A program made the position numbers and the translations under genes. From assembly GCA_038373885.1 (NCBI GenBank), contig JAWZYV010013141.1, positions 558,001 to 622,000 on the forward strand: a stretch of DNA of 64,000 bases, written 5' to 3'. Below the pieces are notes generated by a model. That model saw only the letters and a list, made by a program, of their open reading frames with translations, was not told where the DNA came from and ran no database searches. The DNA comes from Cheiracanthium punctorium (Eukaryota > Arthropoda > Arachnida > Araneae > Cheiracanthiidae). Positions 46,012-58,354 of the stretch are shown here, piece by piece. Each line of letters starts with the position of its first letter. Position 1 is the stretch's first letter.

Positions 46012-47370
46012 CTATGCTGTTCGAATTAATTGGGACAAATGGAAAAATACGATTTTTTCTAAAAAGTTAGCTTTTAATCATACATACCTTAATTACATTG
46101 ATAAATCTCTATATTAGTGTGAAGTATGTCCCCCTTTAGCAGAAATGACTTTTTCAACATGTCTTGGCATTGACTCCACTAGTGTAATGCACATGTTCTT
46201 CATCATCATGGAACCACACTTGACTAGCTCTTTTTATCATTTGTTCCGTTGTTGTGCAATTCATCTTAGCTAAATGATTCTTGAGAATATGCCATAAGTT
46301 CTCAATGGGATTTGGGTCTGGTGAATTATCAGGCCAAACCAGCACTTTTATTTTATTTTCTCGCATAAAAGTCTGGACCAATTTCGAATTGTGACTAGGG
46401 GTTAAGTCATGTTGAAATGTTCCGTTAATTTTTCCATGAATGGAGCAACCTTACTGCGCAACATTTTTATGTAGTATTCATCATGCCTTTAAGAGGAACT
46501 AGGCTTTCAGTGTCATTTGTTGTGAAAAATCCCGAAAACATCTGCTTTGAAGGATGTTTTACAGTCTGTTGGATATGATCTGGTCGCAGAGTTTCATCTT
46601 CACTTTGCCTAACTACACCTGATTTGTGCCCCTGTACAAATAAATGTGTTTCATTACTGAAAATCACCTTCCAGTCGTCAACAGTCCATGACCGGTATTT
46701 TTTAGCCCATGCTAAGCGTTTTTGCATCATTTTTTGATCAAGAAATTGTTTTTTCCTCGGTTTTCTTGCCTTACGGCCGACTTTTAGAAGTCTTAACAGT
46801 ACAGTTGAGGTACTCACTTCTACACAATAATCCAATAAATCCCTCCGAAGGTCTGCACTTGTTTTTCTTGGGTTTATTTTGCTCTTTATTATTAAAATTT
46901 TAAACGTTTTTGAGGTAGTTTTCCATTTGCGCCCACATTTTCCTTTTGGTGACAATGATTCGAAATTTTTAAATGTTCGTAAAATTCTCGAAACACTTGA
47001 CTTGGTCACACCAACTGCTGTAGCTATATCTCTTACAGTCATTGAAGTGTGTTCATTAAGAGCAATTATTTTGGAACTTTTTTTTTTTTTTTTTTTTTTT
47101 TTGAGTAATATCCCTCTTTGAACAAGCAAAATGACACGTGTTACCCCGGAACGCAAAACAGTAAATGCAAGCTGCCAGAGTAAAAGTGTCACAGCTGGAC
47201 TACTGATACACTAAAATCAGTCAAACCAGTAAATTATAGACATGGTCAATCTGACACAATACTTCTATGCAGATATAACTGGTTTGTGGTGTTTCGGGAT
47301 ATCCCTGGCAATCACATACCAACTAAGACAAGAAAAACACACTTGTCCAAAATTAATTCGAACAGTATAG
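46012..47370 (-). mobile_element. Tc1/mariner element, inactivated, complete ends
   Basis: 1359 bp between TA dinucleotides (46010-46011 and 47371-47372). Terminal inverted repeats of about 28 bp: CTATGCTGTTCGAATTAATT at the left, and the inverse of CTATACTGTTCGAATTAATT at the right. It contains one decayed transposase gene on the minus strand. Confidence 0.9.
46154..47192 (-). pseudogene. Tc1-like transposase, broken
   Basis: The N-terminal part (47080-46467) has a helix-turn-helix segment (MTVRDIATAVGVTKSSVSRI), a GRKWKTT linker and the catalytic strand WKVIFSNETHLF, where Tc1 proteins have FSDE: the first catalytic Asp is Asn. The second part (about 46440-46154) is in another frame, with FQHD (second Asp, codon at 46406-46408) and SPDPNPIENLW (catalytic Glu). 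So there is a frameshift/stop near 46440-46470 and a changed active-site residue. A 24-A tract disrupts the expected start around 47080-47103, so residues before it are not reliable. Not functional; the elements' ends could still be moved in trans. Confidence 0.88.
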
Positions 47371-47372
47371 TA

Positions 47373-49685
47373 TATACACGTAGGCTCGTAAAAGGGTGAG
47401 TGGAAATTTACAAAACGGGCATGGAGGATTTTCAGATTGAAGTACGACAAGTGGCTAAGTATGCGCTGTGGTTTGAGATTAAAATACAAACATCGGTAAA
47501 ATTAACTGATTTTCATAATTTCAGAAAAGAAAATACCTAAGCATAAAAGAATATATATTTTGTATACAAAGCCGCCAGCACAGCTGGAGCGAATCCTTAA
47601 ATATCTGAGTCAAACCACAGATCAAACAGAAAAGAATCAACAAACAAAAATTAAACACCGTTATTATTATGTTGCCACTTAATGCGTCTATAATTTTAAC
47701 ATAATAATTCTAAAATAGCAACTTAGGTAAATAGTGAGGAGAATCATCGATGAAGCAGAACATCGAACAACTTTAAAGCATCCGGAACAAAACGAATCTT
47801 CTCCATAAATGGCGAAATTGTTAGTGATAAGAAAAAAATAATACAGGATTTTATGGAACAATTTCCCACAGTATCTTTTGCATGAAGGAAATACGTCTTA
47901 ACTGTTAAAAGCTTAAGCTTAATGTTCGATCCCGAGATTTAAACCGATTAACACAAACGCATCCACTGTATTGCTTTAGTTTAAATTTTGCAACTTTGTG
48001 CAAAAAAATAGACATATTGGTAAAGTAAAAGCAATACCTAATTTTAACATTCATACTCATCACAGTAAAATAATTACAAAAAAAAAAAAAAAATCTAGGC
48101 CTGCAGCCAGGAACCATATCTGGAAGCTGACGAATCTGCTTCTTGAATTATTTACCTTTCAAACACCCAAATGAACAGTTACATACCACATATTACTCTA
48201 AAATCCCCTACCAATATATTACTCTAAAATTTCAGGAGGTGATTAATCACCGAAATCCCCCCCCCCCTTTTCAATAACGTTACCATCTTTGTTAAGTTCA
48301 AATACGTAACATTTATCAAATTAACATTATCTAAACTTCGAATTCATTTTAATGCAAATGTAATACTTGGTAGATTATAACATTACCAATCACACAGACA
48401 CACATTTAATTTTCGCTGTTCTCTGCAAATGAAAAAGAAATTGAAATTGGGTGGCCCCCAAAAATGGCAGTTTTTAACAAAGAACGGCTATTTTCTGTAC
48501 GGATCAAAACCTTAAAATATGGGACTGTCCCGTATAATACCGGACGTTTGGTCACTTCATTTTAAGTAACGAAATGCGAACTTGCTATATTTCTTTAGCA
48601 TTTCTAAGTCAGTTAGTATAGATTACAATGTATATTTCCGCCAATATGTGCACATTCAGAAGTGCCGCGACGCTGTTTTACGGCATACTTAAGTAATATC
48701 ATCGTTTAAAGAGGAGGTAAAGCTTAAATTTAAAAAGACAGGATTACATCGAGGTCCGCAAGTACTGCTGTTTGAACGGGCTAGGCAAATTGGAGAATAC
48801 AGAATTAAAGAAACAGCAAAAGCCTTACTATTAAAAGCTGAGTGGTCCATTAACTTCTGAATAGGAAATTTTTGTCATCTTGATTTTAAGAAGACATATA
48901 ACTAGAAGGTAAAGCCCGTCGCGAAGGCGCAACAACGGGCGCTTGAAAAAAGATATTCACCAACAAATATCTACACTCAATACATATTTAATCTTTGACT
49001 GCTTAAAATAAATGAATTCATATTCTATTTTTATTACCATAGTTACCAGAAGAATATTGTTGCCACTACTGTTGTTTTTAAATTGATTATTAATTCAAGT
49101 CTTCATGCAGACGAAAATCTGCATAATTTCGAATACCTTTCCAAACGAACTTTTAAGTTAAAAATCGGGGAATGGGTGGATTTTCAGAATTTTAAAGTAA
49201 TGCATCTTTTTCCGTATCTTTTTAACTTATTTAAGCGATTTGCAAGTAGATCGCTCCAATAGGGTGAATTTTGTTACATCTTTGGCTCTCGCGAAAAAAA
49301 AAAAGAAGCTTTTTATCAATCACAAAAACTGCGAATTCGTTGTTTCCCCCGTCTATGACGTAATTGCAACAGTTTTTAACTTTTCTAATCCGATCGAGCA
49401 ATGTTTTTGTAGTTGAAAATGACAAAAAAAAAAAAAAAAAAAAGTGAATTCGATAGATTTTTTTAAAGATTTTAAGCAGCACAGATTATTTTCTGCATTT
49501 TTCATTTTTTTTTCATAATTATGAAAAAGTTTCAAGCTGATCGCACCGATAGTGCGCATTTTATTAATTTTTTTGAGTTAACTTTTTTTTTTATCTTTTT
49601 GGAATAATTGCGGTAAAAGTTTTACTTTGGAGTGTTTGCAACCGGAATTGTGACAGCGAGTCAGCGATAAGAGCAGCTATTGGAA
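47373..49685. other. AT-rich interval with minor duplications
   Basis: C-run at 48259-48268. Related phrases around TCGCTCCAATAGGGTGAATT (49250-49270) and GATCGCACCGATAGTGCGCA (49538-49558), each after AGCAAGTAGA/CAAGCT-like words, suggest a diverged repeat pair. CCCGTCGCGAAGGCG...AACGGGC at 48915-48940 forms a small hairpin. No gene recognised. Confidence 0.4.
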
Positions 49686-49689
49686 CCTT

Positions 49690-49862
49690 AGTCGAACCTG
49701 CTTAATGGAACAGCCAACTTGCCACGAAAACGTATTTTAATAACCGGGATATTACATTATCCGGGATCACATTCACTAATTATTACGGTATGATACATTG
49801 AAAATTTATTACAATAAGCGAGATATTTCTTTAACCAATATTCCAACAAGCGGGTTCGATTG
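49690..49862. mobile_element. pogo/Tigger-like MITE, copy 1 (diverged)
   Basis: AGTCGAACCTGCTTAATGGA at the left and AACAAGCGGGTTCGATT at the right are inverted. Internal words GCCACGAAAA, CCGGGATCACATT, CTAATTATTACGGT and AAAATTTATTACAATAAG match 63057-63219. It ends about 110 bp from the ankyrin exon. Confidence 0.75.
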
Positions 49863-49974
49863 CATTACGATAATATTTGTAAACTCAATGTTATAACACG
49901 CAAACCTGGGAAAAAACCTACATATTTACATAATTTAGGTTTTTGGCAAAAATTAAGCAAAAATTATTTCTTAC

Positions 49975-50140
49975 TGGCAGCTTCTTTAAGTAGTTCCATC
50001 ACATGGGGTTGGTCAGCCTTCTCTGCTAAGTCCATGGCAGTGAGACCGGAACTATCCTTGGCCAGCAAGTCCGCTTCGTATTCAAGAAGTAGCCGAGAAA
50101 TATCTAACTGCCCACTTTCAGCTGCGATGTGCAAGGCTGT
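49975..50140 (-). CDS. Ankyrin-repeat exon, gene unassigned
   Basis: Acceptor ATTTTTCCAG|AC, donor GCTGCCA|GTAAGA; 166 nt, phase 0 in and 1 out. Encodes TALHIAAESGQLDISRLLLE then YEADLLAKDSSGLTAMDLAE and KADQPHVMELLKEAA: one full ankyrin repeat and the capping half of the next, which has the ...SGLTAMDLA... pattern typical of a last repeat. It is on the same strand as Lrrk, 30 kb upstream of its start. Its phase 1 end is compatible with the 30312-30357 candidate and also with Lrrk exons 2 and 3. It may therefore belong to a separate ankyrin gene or to a longer Lrrk isoform. I do not recognise the specific protein. Confidence 0.8.
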
Positions 50141-50766
50141 CTGGAAAAATTATATTACAATGTTACAAGGGTTGAAAAACTGCAGAGAAAAGTGTATAAC
50201 AGGTGATTCACACGAAGTTGGATAAAAATAAGATTGATGATTTTGCATCATTTCTGTCATGTTTTAATACTGGTAAGATTTTTTTCAATTTTAACTCCTT
50301 TTGATCAAAAATGATGTATTTGATATCTAATAAAAAATGCCTTTAGCATTCTTTACTTATTTTTTACTTTACTTCTTTACTTTAGAATTTTCTGTAGCCT
50401 TAGTGTGGCAGAAATGATGCATACAGAAATGACAGGGTCAATGACTGAAATGATAAAACGTCTTTTACGGCTCTAAAAATGTCAAATGAAATCGTAAATA
50501 CCCAATAAATTAAGTTTTTTTTATTAAAAAAATACTTCTTCATGACAAAAAAAGTAAAACTTGAAAAAGTAATTAAAAAAAAAAAAAAAAACTCTAGAAA
50601 ACTAGCAGGGTCTAGTTTTGTCCCGTTTTGTGATAATATAATTTTGTGAGAATGAAATTTTATACAAATAAACGAAGAAATTCTCTCGTTTTTTGTCTAA
50701 AATAAGTGTTTTCGCGTTTTCCGAAGTTTCGTAAGGCATCCACAAAGTTAGAACATAATACAGCTA
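50141..50766. other. Presumed intron upstream of the ankyrin exon
   Basis: AT-rich, with poly-A at 50575-50591. Begins with the polypyrimidine side of the acceptor (minus strand). No further exon recognised here or up to 52940 apart from the MITE at 50775. Confidence 0.5.
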
Positions 50767-50774
50767 TTCCCAGC

Positions 50775-50944
50775 CAGTGGCGTACGCTAGTAGAGGTTAA
50801 CCTTTCCCCGCATTTTCAAAATTTTTTGAACATTAAAGTCCATATATTTTAAATTTCTAATATACAGATTATGCCTTTTAACACGAAGATTATGTTTATA
50901 ACACCCCCACCCCCCCCCTTGAAAGAAGTGTGCGTACGCCAGTG
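50775..50944. mobile_element. hAT-type MITE, CAGTGGCGTACGC ends
   Basis: Ends CAGTGGCGTACGCTAG and GTGCGTACGCCAGTG; perfect TTCCCAGC duplications at 50767-50774 and 50945-50952. 170 bp, non-coding. Confidence 0.88.
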
Positions 50945-50952
50945 TTCCCAGC

Positions 50953-52940
50953 TAATCGAAATCTGAGAATTTCTGGAATTATTTCGTTTGAGCCGTCATA
51001 TCTGTGTCAGAGCCTGTTGGCCTGATTGGATTTCTAATGCAATAACAAACTAGTGACATCAAAATGACATCGATCTCCCACCAGCGATTTGAAAACTGTG
51101 AGCTGGTGTGGGGGGTGGGGGTGGGGACGTGGATGAATGCTGTTTTCCACAACATAAGGTTAGCTTATATTTAAGAAGTAATTTACTTTATGGATATCCT
51201 GCATAAATAAATTACGAAAAACTTTGTATAAAGTCAAATATACCTCTGCGAGTGTTTAACCAGGCAAAAGAGTTATCTAAAAGTATTATCTGGACACATA
51301 CAATCATAGCTCGATTAATGAAAATAGATTAAATAAAAATAAAAATGTACGTTATAAAGAGAAAAAATTGCAAAAGCAGAGAAAAACAGAGAGCAGAAAA
51401 AAATAATTAAACTAGAAATGGGATGAAAATAATAAAGCGAAAGGGGAAAAAATACTGAAGGTGTGATCTATATTTATAAAATTTAGAAAACTGTTATACA
51501 GATTTTTAATTAAATAAATGAAAATAATAAACAGTATTCCATTTTGTATGTTTTTTGCTTATATTTATGTTCTGTCTGTAACTGTTGTTTCTGAGTATCA
51601 GTTCCGTTTTCTTTATTACTTATTATTTTTATTTAAGATCTAATTTTTTTTTCACTCTTTCTTAATGAGCACATTCTAGATCTCTTCTATTTTTCACTTT
51701 AGAAGTGGATCAGCGAAACACACATGCACTCAAAAAATATTTATTTAGGTAAAAATGATAACTCATGTGTATTTTTTATTTATTATTATTATATTTAGCA
51801 CCGACACCGGTTGCAGATTTTCGAACCTCCCGCCCCCCCTCCCCATCCCACGCATATAGCAGGTAAACGGATTCATTAAGTTTTATCAACGGATGTTATA
51901 ATAGTTCACGCAATAGACAATTTACACATTTTTTTGTTCTTTCACATTTCTATGTATTTACGCTCATTTGTGCACCATGAATGTAAATAGCTTAGGATCC
52001 ATCCAGGTTTTTTTTTCTCCCTAGGGATTCCATTTTTGTGAAAACTGTTTGTTTTTGTGAATTTCCGAATCAGTTTTTGTAAAAGTCACTTTTTTTGTTA
52101 AAATGATTTACAAAACAAATTAAAATATAGGGTAAAATGTCAATGAAGGGTTGCTTAAATAGACTGTATTATTTGTGAAGGGTCCGCAAAACAGACCCAA
52201 ATTTCGTCTACGATTCCCGATAACGCATTAATTTTTGTATGAAGTGTTAATGAAAAAGGTGCACACTACATTTAATCTCTTAACATTACCAATTAATTTT
52301 GTTTTAATGGCTGCTCTGTTTATTTTTTTATTTTTTAGCACTTCGAAGTACATTTTACTTTTAACTTTTTTTCCCCCCAGTGTCCTGTACACAGACGACA
52401 GTTAATGTTTAAAATGAAGATCTGGCGGCTAAAAAGGGTTAAATGGATTAACATGGAAAAAAAATGTGACTTAATAATACACTCCAAAAGTACTTAATTA
52501 CGTCAAGGACTTGGATATTTAAAATAAGTCTTTTCAGAAACTGTACTTTTATACACTGAAAGAAAAGACAATAATGCCAGTTACGAAACTTTCAGACAAA
52601 ATTCTCAGTAATTCGATGTTTTGCTAAATGGGTTGCATTTCAGAATATTTTGCAATGCAAATCTGTGCTTAAAATTTCTTTGGAAAGTTTCGTAACTTGC
52701 ATATGCTTATCGTATTAAAATGTACAGTACTGCGTTTGAGGAGGCATTCTGAAAGTTTTCGAGCGCTTAGAGAAATTAGTTAATTTGAAATTGTGTTCAA
52801 AAAATTCTTTTGAACACAAAATTACGAAGCAGTAACACCCCCCCCCCCACACACACACACATTTCATCCTTGTGTCTACTTATTGTTTTGAGACAGATTG
52901 ATGATTGTTAAAATTTCGTGTCCGGAAATATTTTATTCCT
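50953..52940. other. AT-rich interval, nothing recognised
   Basis: Presumed intron or intergenic. G-rich patch at 51100-51130, C-runs at 51826-51845 and 52840-52848 followed by (AC)n. No exon or repeat end supported. Confidence 0.4.
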
Positions 52941-52944
52941 TACT

Positions 52945-55471
52945 AGCTGCGTGCCCGTTCTTCGCACGGTAGAAAACGAAAATTTTCGTGATGTGGAATT
53001 TAAAAAAAAAGAGCAAAATTATTTGACTCTTGATGTAAAGTTTGCGTCATGAGTATTAACCTGGCATTATTGCAGTATCATGACTCAATAAACTACGTCA
53101 GTGTCATTCACTATCAAAAAAGTGGAAAGCTTAATGGTTTGCAGAGAACTCCTGGCTTTCAAAATGTCTTATCTCTACATCATACTGTTTTTCAGGCTCA
53201 AGTTGTAGCATTAAATACCTAAGACACTACATGAAATGGACAACCATTTATTTCTTTCCGACCATGTACCATATAAGGAAAGTATTGTAATTATGAAAAA
53301 AATTCGACTTCGCGATTTTGGTGTATTGACACGTTTTGAGGTCTTCTGAATTCATTTATGCTATTTTCAAGAGATGTTTTTAAATTAGCTGCGCACCCGC
53401 TCTTCATACGGGAAGAAGCAAATATTTTACTACTAAAATCATATCTGCATGTGACAAAACAGAATTTCATTTTTGAAAAAGTTCAAGTAATCCCTCTGTT
53501 GAAATGACTGCGGGATATATTAACGCAAATTAGAATTACTTTTCGTTTAGTTGGTTGTAAGACAACCGTTGAAAAAGAATAAACACTTTTAATTTCATGA
53601 AATATTTATTAATGTGGTATATTGTGATTTATTCGTATTATCCTTACAAATCTAATAATACTACCTATTACGTACATTAATACTATCTATCTTCGCTTCT
53701 CCCTCTTCAAGGCTCCCTTAAAAGAAACAGCTTAGATTATTTGGCCCCAATTGGATCTTTTGATTCTATGGTGATTCTTTGCAATTTACGCATTAGCATA
53801 AATAATAATCATTTCACATAATAGTTGCCATTAAGGAAACTCTCCATATATATTTAATTTATACATAGTTTTATAAGATTGGCATATTTAGCGCCGCAAA
53901 CCATTTCATCTTACTGTGGGGAGAAAATATCCAAGGGGTGCCATTTTAAATATCCATGTATCTAATATAGAGATATCATTTATATCCTCCATAGTCCTGT
54001 CTCCTTAAAAACATCAAACTGTGTAATCTGGAGGAGCTACTTATTCCCGCTTTAATTGTGACAGGGCGCAGAGTTTACAAATTTACGTCACTATTAATGA
54101 CGTCACTATTTGACTGCCGTAAAGGATACCCCAGTTGGTTGAGGGAGTTAATTTCGATATTCCGCATAGTAGTTTTCAAACGGTATCATTCAAACTTTGC
54201 TTTACGCAAGACCTTTATGGAGGAACGTAATTCAACGTTAAAATAAAACTATACTCGCAACCTGCATGCATATGTTAGGCAACGCCTGCGCCATAATTAA
54301 ATGCCAAAAATAAAAATAGTAAATAGAAAAATTTTAATATATCGCGCTTTGAAAACGAACTTTGTAACTTTTAAAATGGACATTTTCAGCACCGTGAAGA
54401 CATTTCAATTTTTAAATAAGCACCGGATTAAAATACCACTTCTAATAATAATAATCGTGAATTTCTTAGTTTATTTCTACAGTAAATTTTAATCAAAATA
54501 TCGTCTCCCTGTGTTGAAAATAGAGCTGGAATAAATGAGTTAAAATTATGGCGTAATTTTTACGTATCTTAAAGCATTTGACGTCGTAGGTCCTCACTTG
54601 CGAATTGAAATTCCGATATCCAGGGGCGTAGCCAGAAATTTTTCATGGGGGGGGGTTACGACTACTACAACTCATATATATGTATAAGTGTGTGTGATAA
54701 TGTAGTGAAGAATATACATTTTGTATGGCAAAAAAATCCTCATGGGGGGTTATGACCCCCTTAACCTCCCCCTTGGCTACACCTCTGCCGATATGCCATT
54801 TAGAAACTGGATTGGTTGTAAAAACCCTTTTTTTCTAATCTTTTCTGTGGCAACAACCGAACATCAATTCTGGTGCCGTGATCGCAATGTAATGAATGGC
54901 GTAAGATCGCGTTGATGCTATTAAATTCTAAACATTAGGCTGCATTAAAATTCGTAAAAAATCATCTAATTTACATAATTTTTTCGTTTTTATTTTAAAA
55001 GAGGGAGAAAAGAATGTTTCACGATTTGTCAAAATATCAAAAAGTTATGACGGATGGAATTCAAGATGCGACAATTTTAAAATTATTTTACGAAAAAATT
55101 CGCGAAGCAGATGCTTAGAAAAAAAATTCCTAAAAATCGGTAAATCATGTTAGGTATTCAGAAAAAAACTGTTTTTAAAAGAAAATTTTCTCCTCTATCC
55201 GATGATACAAATGCCGTTTTGCTGCGAGCGTAATTTCCGCCGTTATTACGAATTAGGTGAGAAAAAATGCCAAAAATCGCATAAAACATAAAATAAAAAA
55301 ATTCTAGGCCGAATTTTGAAAAAATCGCTTCGAGGTGCACAACTACATATTTACATCTTTCCCGAGTACCAAATTTGGTGTTTCTAGGTGTAGCCGTTTG
55401 TCCGTAACGCTACTGCTGACAAACACACACACACACACACAGACACCTTCTTTTATAATAAGTAGAGATAA
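52945..55471. mobile_element. Unclassified interspersed-repeat material
   Basis: CTAGCTGCGTGCCCGTTCTTC (first 20 shown loosely; 52945) recurs as TTAGCTGCGCACCCGCTCTTC-like sequence at 53387. The block appears to end with (AC)n then CTTTTATAATAAGTAGAGAT at 55451-55470, preceded by GAGTACCAAATTTGGTG and GTAGCCGTTTGTCCGTAACG. Head and tail of this form look like a repeat family, but I cannot assign a class. It was later hit by the MITE at 54621. Small open frames inside (e.g. 54058-54246) are not supported. Confidence 0.4.
54621..54787. mobile_element. hAT-type MITE, CAGGGGCGTAGCC ends
   Basis: Ends CAGGGGCGTAGCCAG and TTGGCTACACCTCTG; flanks CCGATATC and CCGATATG (7 of 8). Interior words match 12130 (inverted): CATGGGGGG, ACGACTACTACAACTC. 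Confidence 0.82.
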
Positions 55472-55682
55472 TTTAAATAATTTATGGTGGTACGTCAAAA
55501 GGAAGCATTTGCACACTCCAAAATATATTGTCTTCAAAAATTGAACCCTCTCTGATCCCTTAATACCTAAAAGATTAATTCTAGAATCCTCTGCCTCAGA
55601 ACAACTTCAATCTATGTTCACACTTATCATAGGGAGTATTGCTATTACTTTTTCTCCCCTAAACTATAGCCAACCAGCAGAC

Positions 55683-55854
55683 AAGGCTGTACACAAGGGG
55701 GGTGGGGGTGGACCAGAGGGTCCGGTCCCCATCCCTCACCCCGAAATTTAAAATTTTGTTAACAAAATAATAATGATGAAGTCTTTTTGTGAAAAATCTA
55801 GCCTTTTTCACCGTTTGGTCCCCCTCCGAAATTTTGTTCTGGTTATGGCTCTGC
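55683..55854. mobile_element. MITE related to 41575-41743
   Basis: Shares GGTCCGG, AATTTTGTTAACAAAATAAT, TTTGTGAAAAATCTA and TTCACCGTTTGGTC with 41575-41743. Ends GACAAGGCTGTA and ATGGCTCTG. No clear duplication. Confidence 0.55.
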
Positions 55855-55857
55855 CTT

Positions 55858-56004
55858 CAGAGGCGTAACTAACAAGAGACAAGGTGAGGAGGGGGGCACT
55901 TGCCCCTCCACAAATTTAAGAAAATTTAGATTATCACCTATTTGAAAATATTTCCTACTACAGGAAACACCCCCTTACCCAATTTTGCATGCCAAATTAC
56001 GCCA
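55858..56004. mobile_element. Probable hAT-type MITE, CAGAGGCGTAACT end
   Basis: CAGAGGCGTAACTAAC at the left and AAATTACGCCA at the right, the latter lacking CTG. G- and C-runs sit inside both ends. Flanks CTGCCTT and ATGCCTAC are similar. Confidence 0.5.
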
Positions 56005-56643
56005 ATGCCTACCCGTATTCATATTTTCCAACTCTAGCCTTGAACGTAAGAAAAGCGTAAAAGGTGTTGTTACAATTTTATTTGTGAAGTAAAGCAGAAA
56101 TGGAGACGCAGAATGCTACTTAATCCTGTGAACATTTTACTTTTTATAAAAGATAAGAGAATTCAATTTATTTTTTTACATTATTATTCCTCACAGCAAA
56201 TATTCGCCACCATTTTGAATGCAAACATGCACACGTCGAACCAAGTTTTTTGGCACAATTCGCAACGTTGTTGGTGTTCTTGTCGAGATTTCTTCAGTTA
56301 TGGTTTGATTTAATTCATCGATGTTAGAAAGACTTCTCTAAAACACTACCTTTAAGATATTTCCCACACCCCACCCCCCAAAAAAAATTATCGGATGAGG
56401 AATAATTAATAATAGAATGGTAGTGTAAAAAATTTAAATTAAATTGTGTTTTTATAAAATAAAATTATCAAAGGATTAAGTAACCCTGTGTGTCTCCATT
56501 TCGTTTTCACCTCACAAATAAAGTTGTAACAGTTCAGAAGTGTTGGAAATTGTCTCCCACACTCAAATAAGGTTCAAACAATTTTATTGCAGTATTAGCC
56601 GTAAAATTTAAGAGTATTTAGAAAAACCAACGGGCACTCCTTT

Positions 56644-56815
56644 CAGGCGCGTAGCCAGGAAAATTTTTCGGGGGAGGGGATATGCACCTAGAAAACTTTT
56701 CGGGGGGGGGGGATATGAACTTATATGAGTATAAATAGACTGAATTTCATCACTAATCCAAAAATTTCGGGGGGGGGGGATATATCCCGATATCCTCCCC
56801 CTGGCTACGCCCCTG
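56644..56815. mobile_element. hAT-type MITE, CAGGCGCGTAGCC ends
   Basis: Ends CAGGCGCGTAGCCAGG and CTGGCTACGCCCCTG; perfect ACTCCTTT duplications at 56636-56643 and 56816-56823. Two internal copies of AAAATTTTTCGGGGG/GAAAACTTTTCGGGGG indicate a short tandem duplication. Its right duplication overlaps the TTAA of the next element. Confidence 0.88.
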
Positions 56816-56825
56816 ACTCCTTTAA

Positions 56826-57277
56826 CCGTTTGAGGCGCAACCCTTTCCCAATGCTGAAAAAAGGGCAGCCGTTGCCATCGCTCGACTTAACTACCAGCAA
56901 GATGGCGGACGATGGCTGTGCCGCAGAGCCAGCTGCGTCAAAAAAGGGTCTCTAGATCTGTGGCACGCGATGAACGTTTCAATCGTCCGCCACCTTGCTG
57001 GTAGTTAAGTCGAGCGTTGGCAACGGCTGCCCTTTTCCAGCATTGGGCAATCAATTCAGCTGTTCTCGCATTCTTCCATTTTTCATCAGATGTCAGTGCT
57101 GTTAAAAATAATCGAGACAATTTTTTTACGGGAAATGACGTGCTAAAAAGTAAAGGATTCTCGTGGAGCTATGTCACCCGCAACTATTTTAATAGAAATC
57201 AAATCTATTTTTCGTGACTTTCAGTCAAAACGTCAGAGTTTGGTGTTCCCAGAGCAGGAACACTGCGCGTTAAAGGG
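56826..57277 (+). mobile_element. piggyBac-like foldback MITE, copy 5
   Basis: 452 bp between TTAA at 56822-56825 and 57278-57281. Ends CCGTTTGAGGCGC and GCGCGTTAAAGGG. The first arm stops after GATGGCGGACGAT, then the loop GGCTGTGCCGCAGAGCC and the full second arm from GTCAAAAAAGGGTC follow; the outer part of the first arm (about 50 bp) is deleted. Confidence 0.87.
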
Positions 57278-57600
57278 TTAAATTGATCATCCCGTAGTTG
57301 AATGGCGCATCTGATGTCGACTGTGAAAAAATCTGGCGCATGATATGTAAAAGGTTGGCTACAGCCCTTGCCCAGAGCCCGATAAAAGCAACTGTGGGCC
57401 CCGTGAAAAAAGAAAAAAACTGCGCCCCACGCCATAACCTCCTCCTTTCCAAAAAATAAAATATGATTGGTTTGTTCTGAAAAGTTAAAAATATCCCCCC
57501 CCCTCTTCAAATACGAAATTTTATTTTAAGTAATCTGAAATAAATGAGTATATGCGATGTCAATGGAACAGATAAAACCAGTGTAACGTTACGTCAAAAT

Positions 57601-57759
57601 CATGGGCGCCGGCAGAATATTTCCCAGGGGGGGGCAAAGACTACTTTAACGTATGGTTACCATGTTGGAAAGAGCTAAAAAGGGAGGAAAAACACTGTAC
57701 GAAAATCCAGAGGAAGGGGGGGGAATTGCCCCCCCTGCCCTATGCTGCCGGCGCCCATG
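57601..57759. mobile_element. hAT-type MITE, CATGGGCGCCGG ends
   Basis: Ends CATGGGCGCCGGCAG and CTGCCGGCGCCCATG are a perfect 15-bp inverted repeat; GTCAAAAT duplications are perfect (57593-57600 and 57760-57767). G- and C-runs sit inside both ends. Confidence 0.88.
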
Positions 57760-57767
57760 GTCAAAAT

Positions 57768-58322
57768 GCTATATCATAGTTGCCAACATGTACGGAATAT
57801 TAACCACTTTTTGTAAACAATTATTTTTTTCAATATTTTTTTTTGAAATAGCAATTAATATACGCATTTAATGAAAAATTTTCGCTATTTTCTAACCTTA
57901 AAAATACTGTTTGCAAAAAGCGGTTAGTTATATACCGTATATGTTGCCAGGCAAGCTATATCGACCATAGGGATTGTCCCCCCCTCCTTTGGTATATTTT
58001 ATTGTAAAAATATAAAAGTGTAAAATATAAGATTTTATGGCCTCTGCCAGAAATATGCCACTGCTTTTGTCATAAAACGATACAGACCACAACAAACTAA
58101 GAACGGGAGGTATTAAAATTCATCTAATAACATAACGCTGGAAGGAAAACAAGGTTGTTGACTCGAACTATTGTTAATTGGCGCTTCCTGGCATACCTTT
58201 CGGAGACATGAATACCTCAGAACAATCACCCATCATCTTATACATAGGTGACATAACGCACAGAAACAAGAATAAGGAATGCTACTATTTATAATACCTT
58301 TCGTTGGAATCAAGTACCAAAT

Positions 58323-58354
<32 letters not shown>

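Noticed and set aside
57017..57217. 66-codon plus-strand frame, also seen at 23545 and 30927 on the minus strand
   Set aside because: The same peptide recurs because it translates the foldback MITE; it has no transposase motif and is disrupted between copies.
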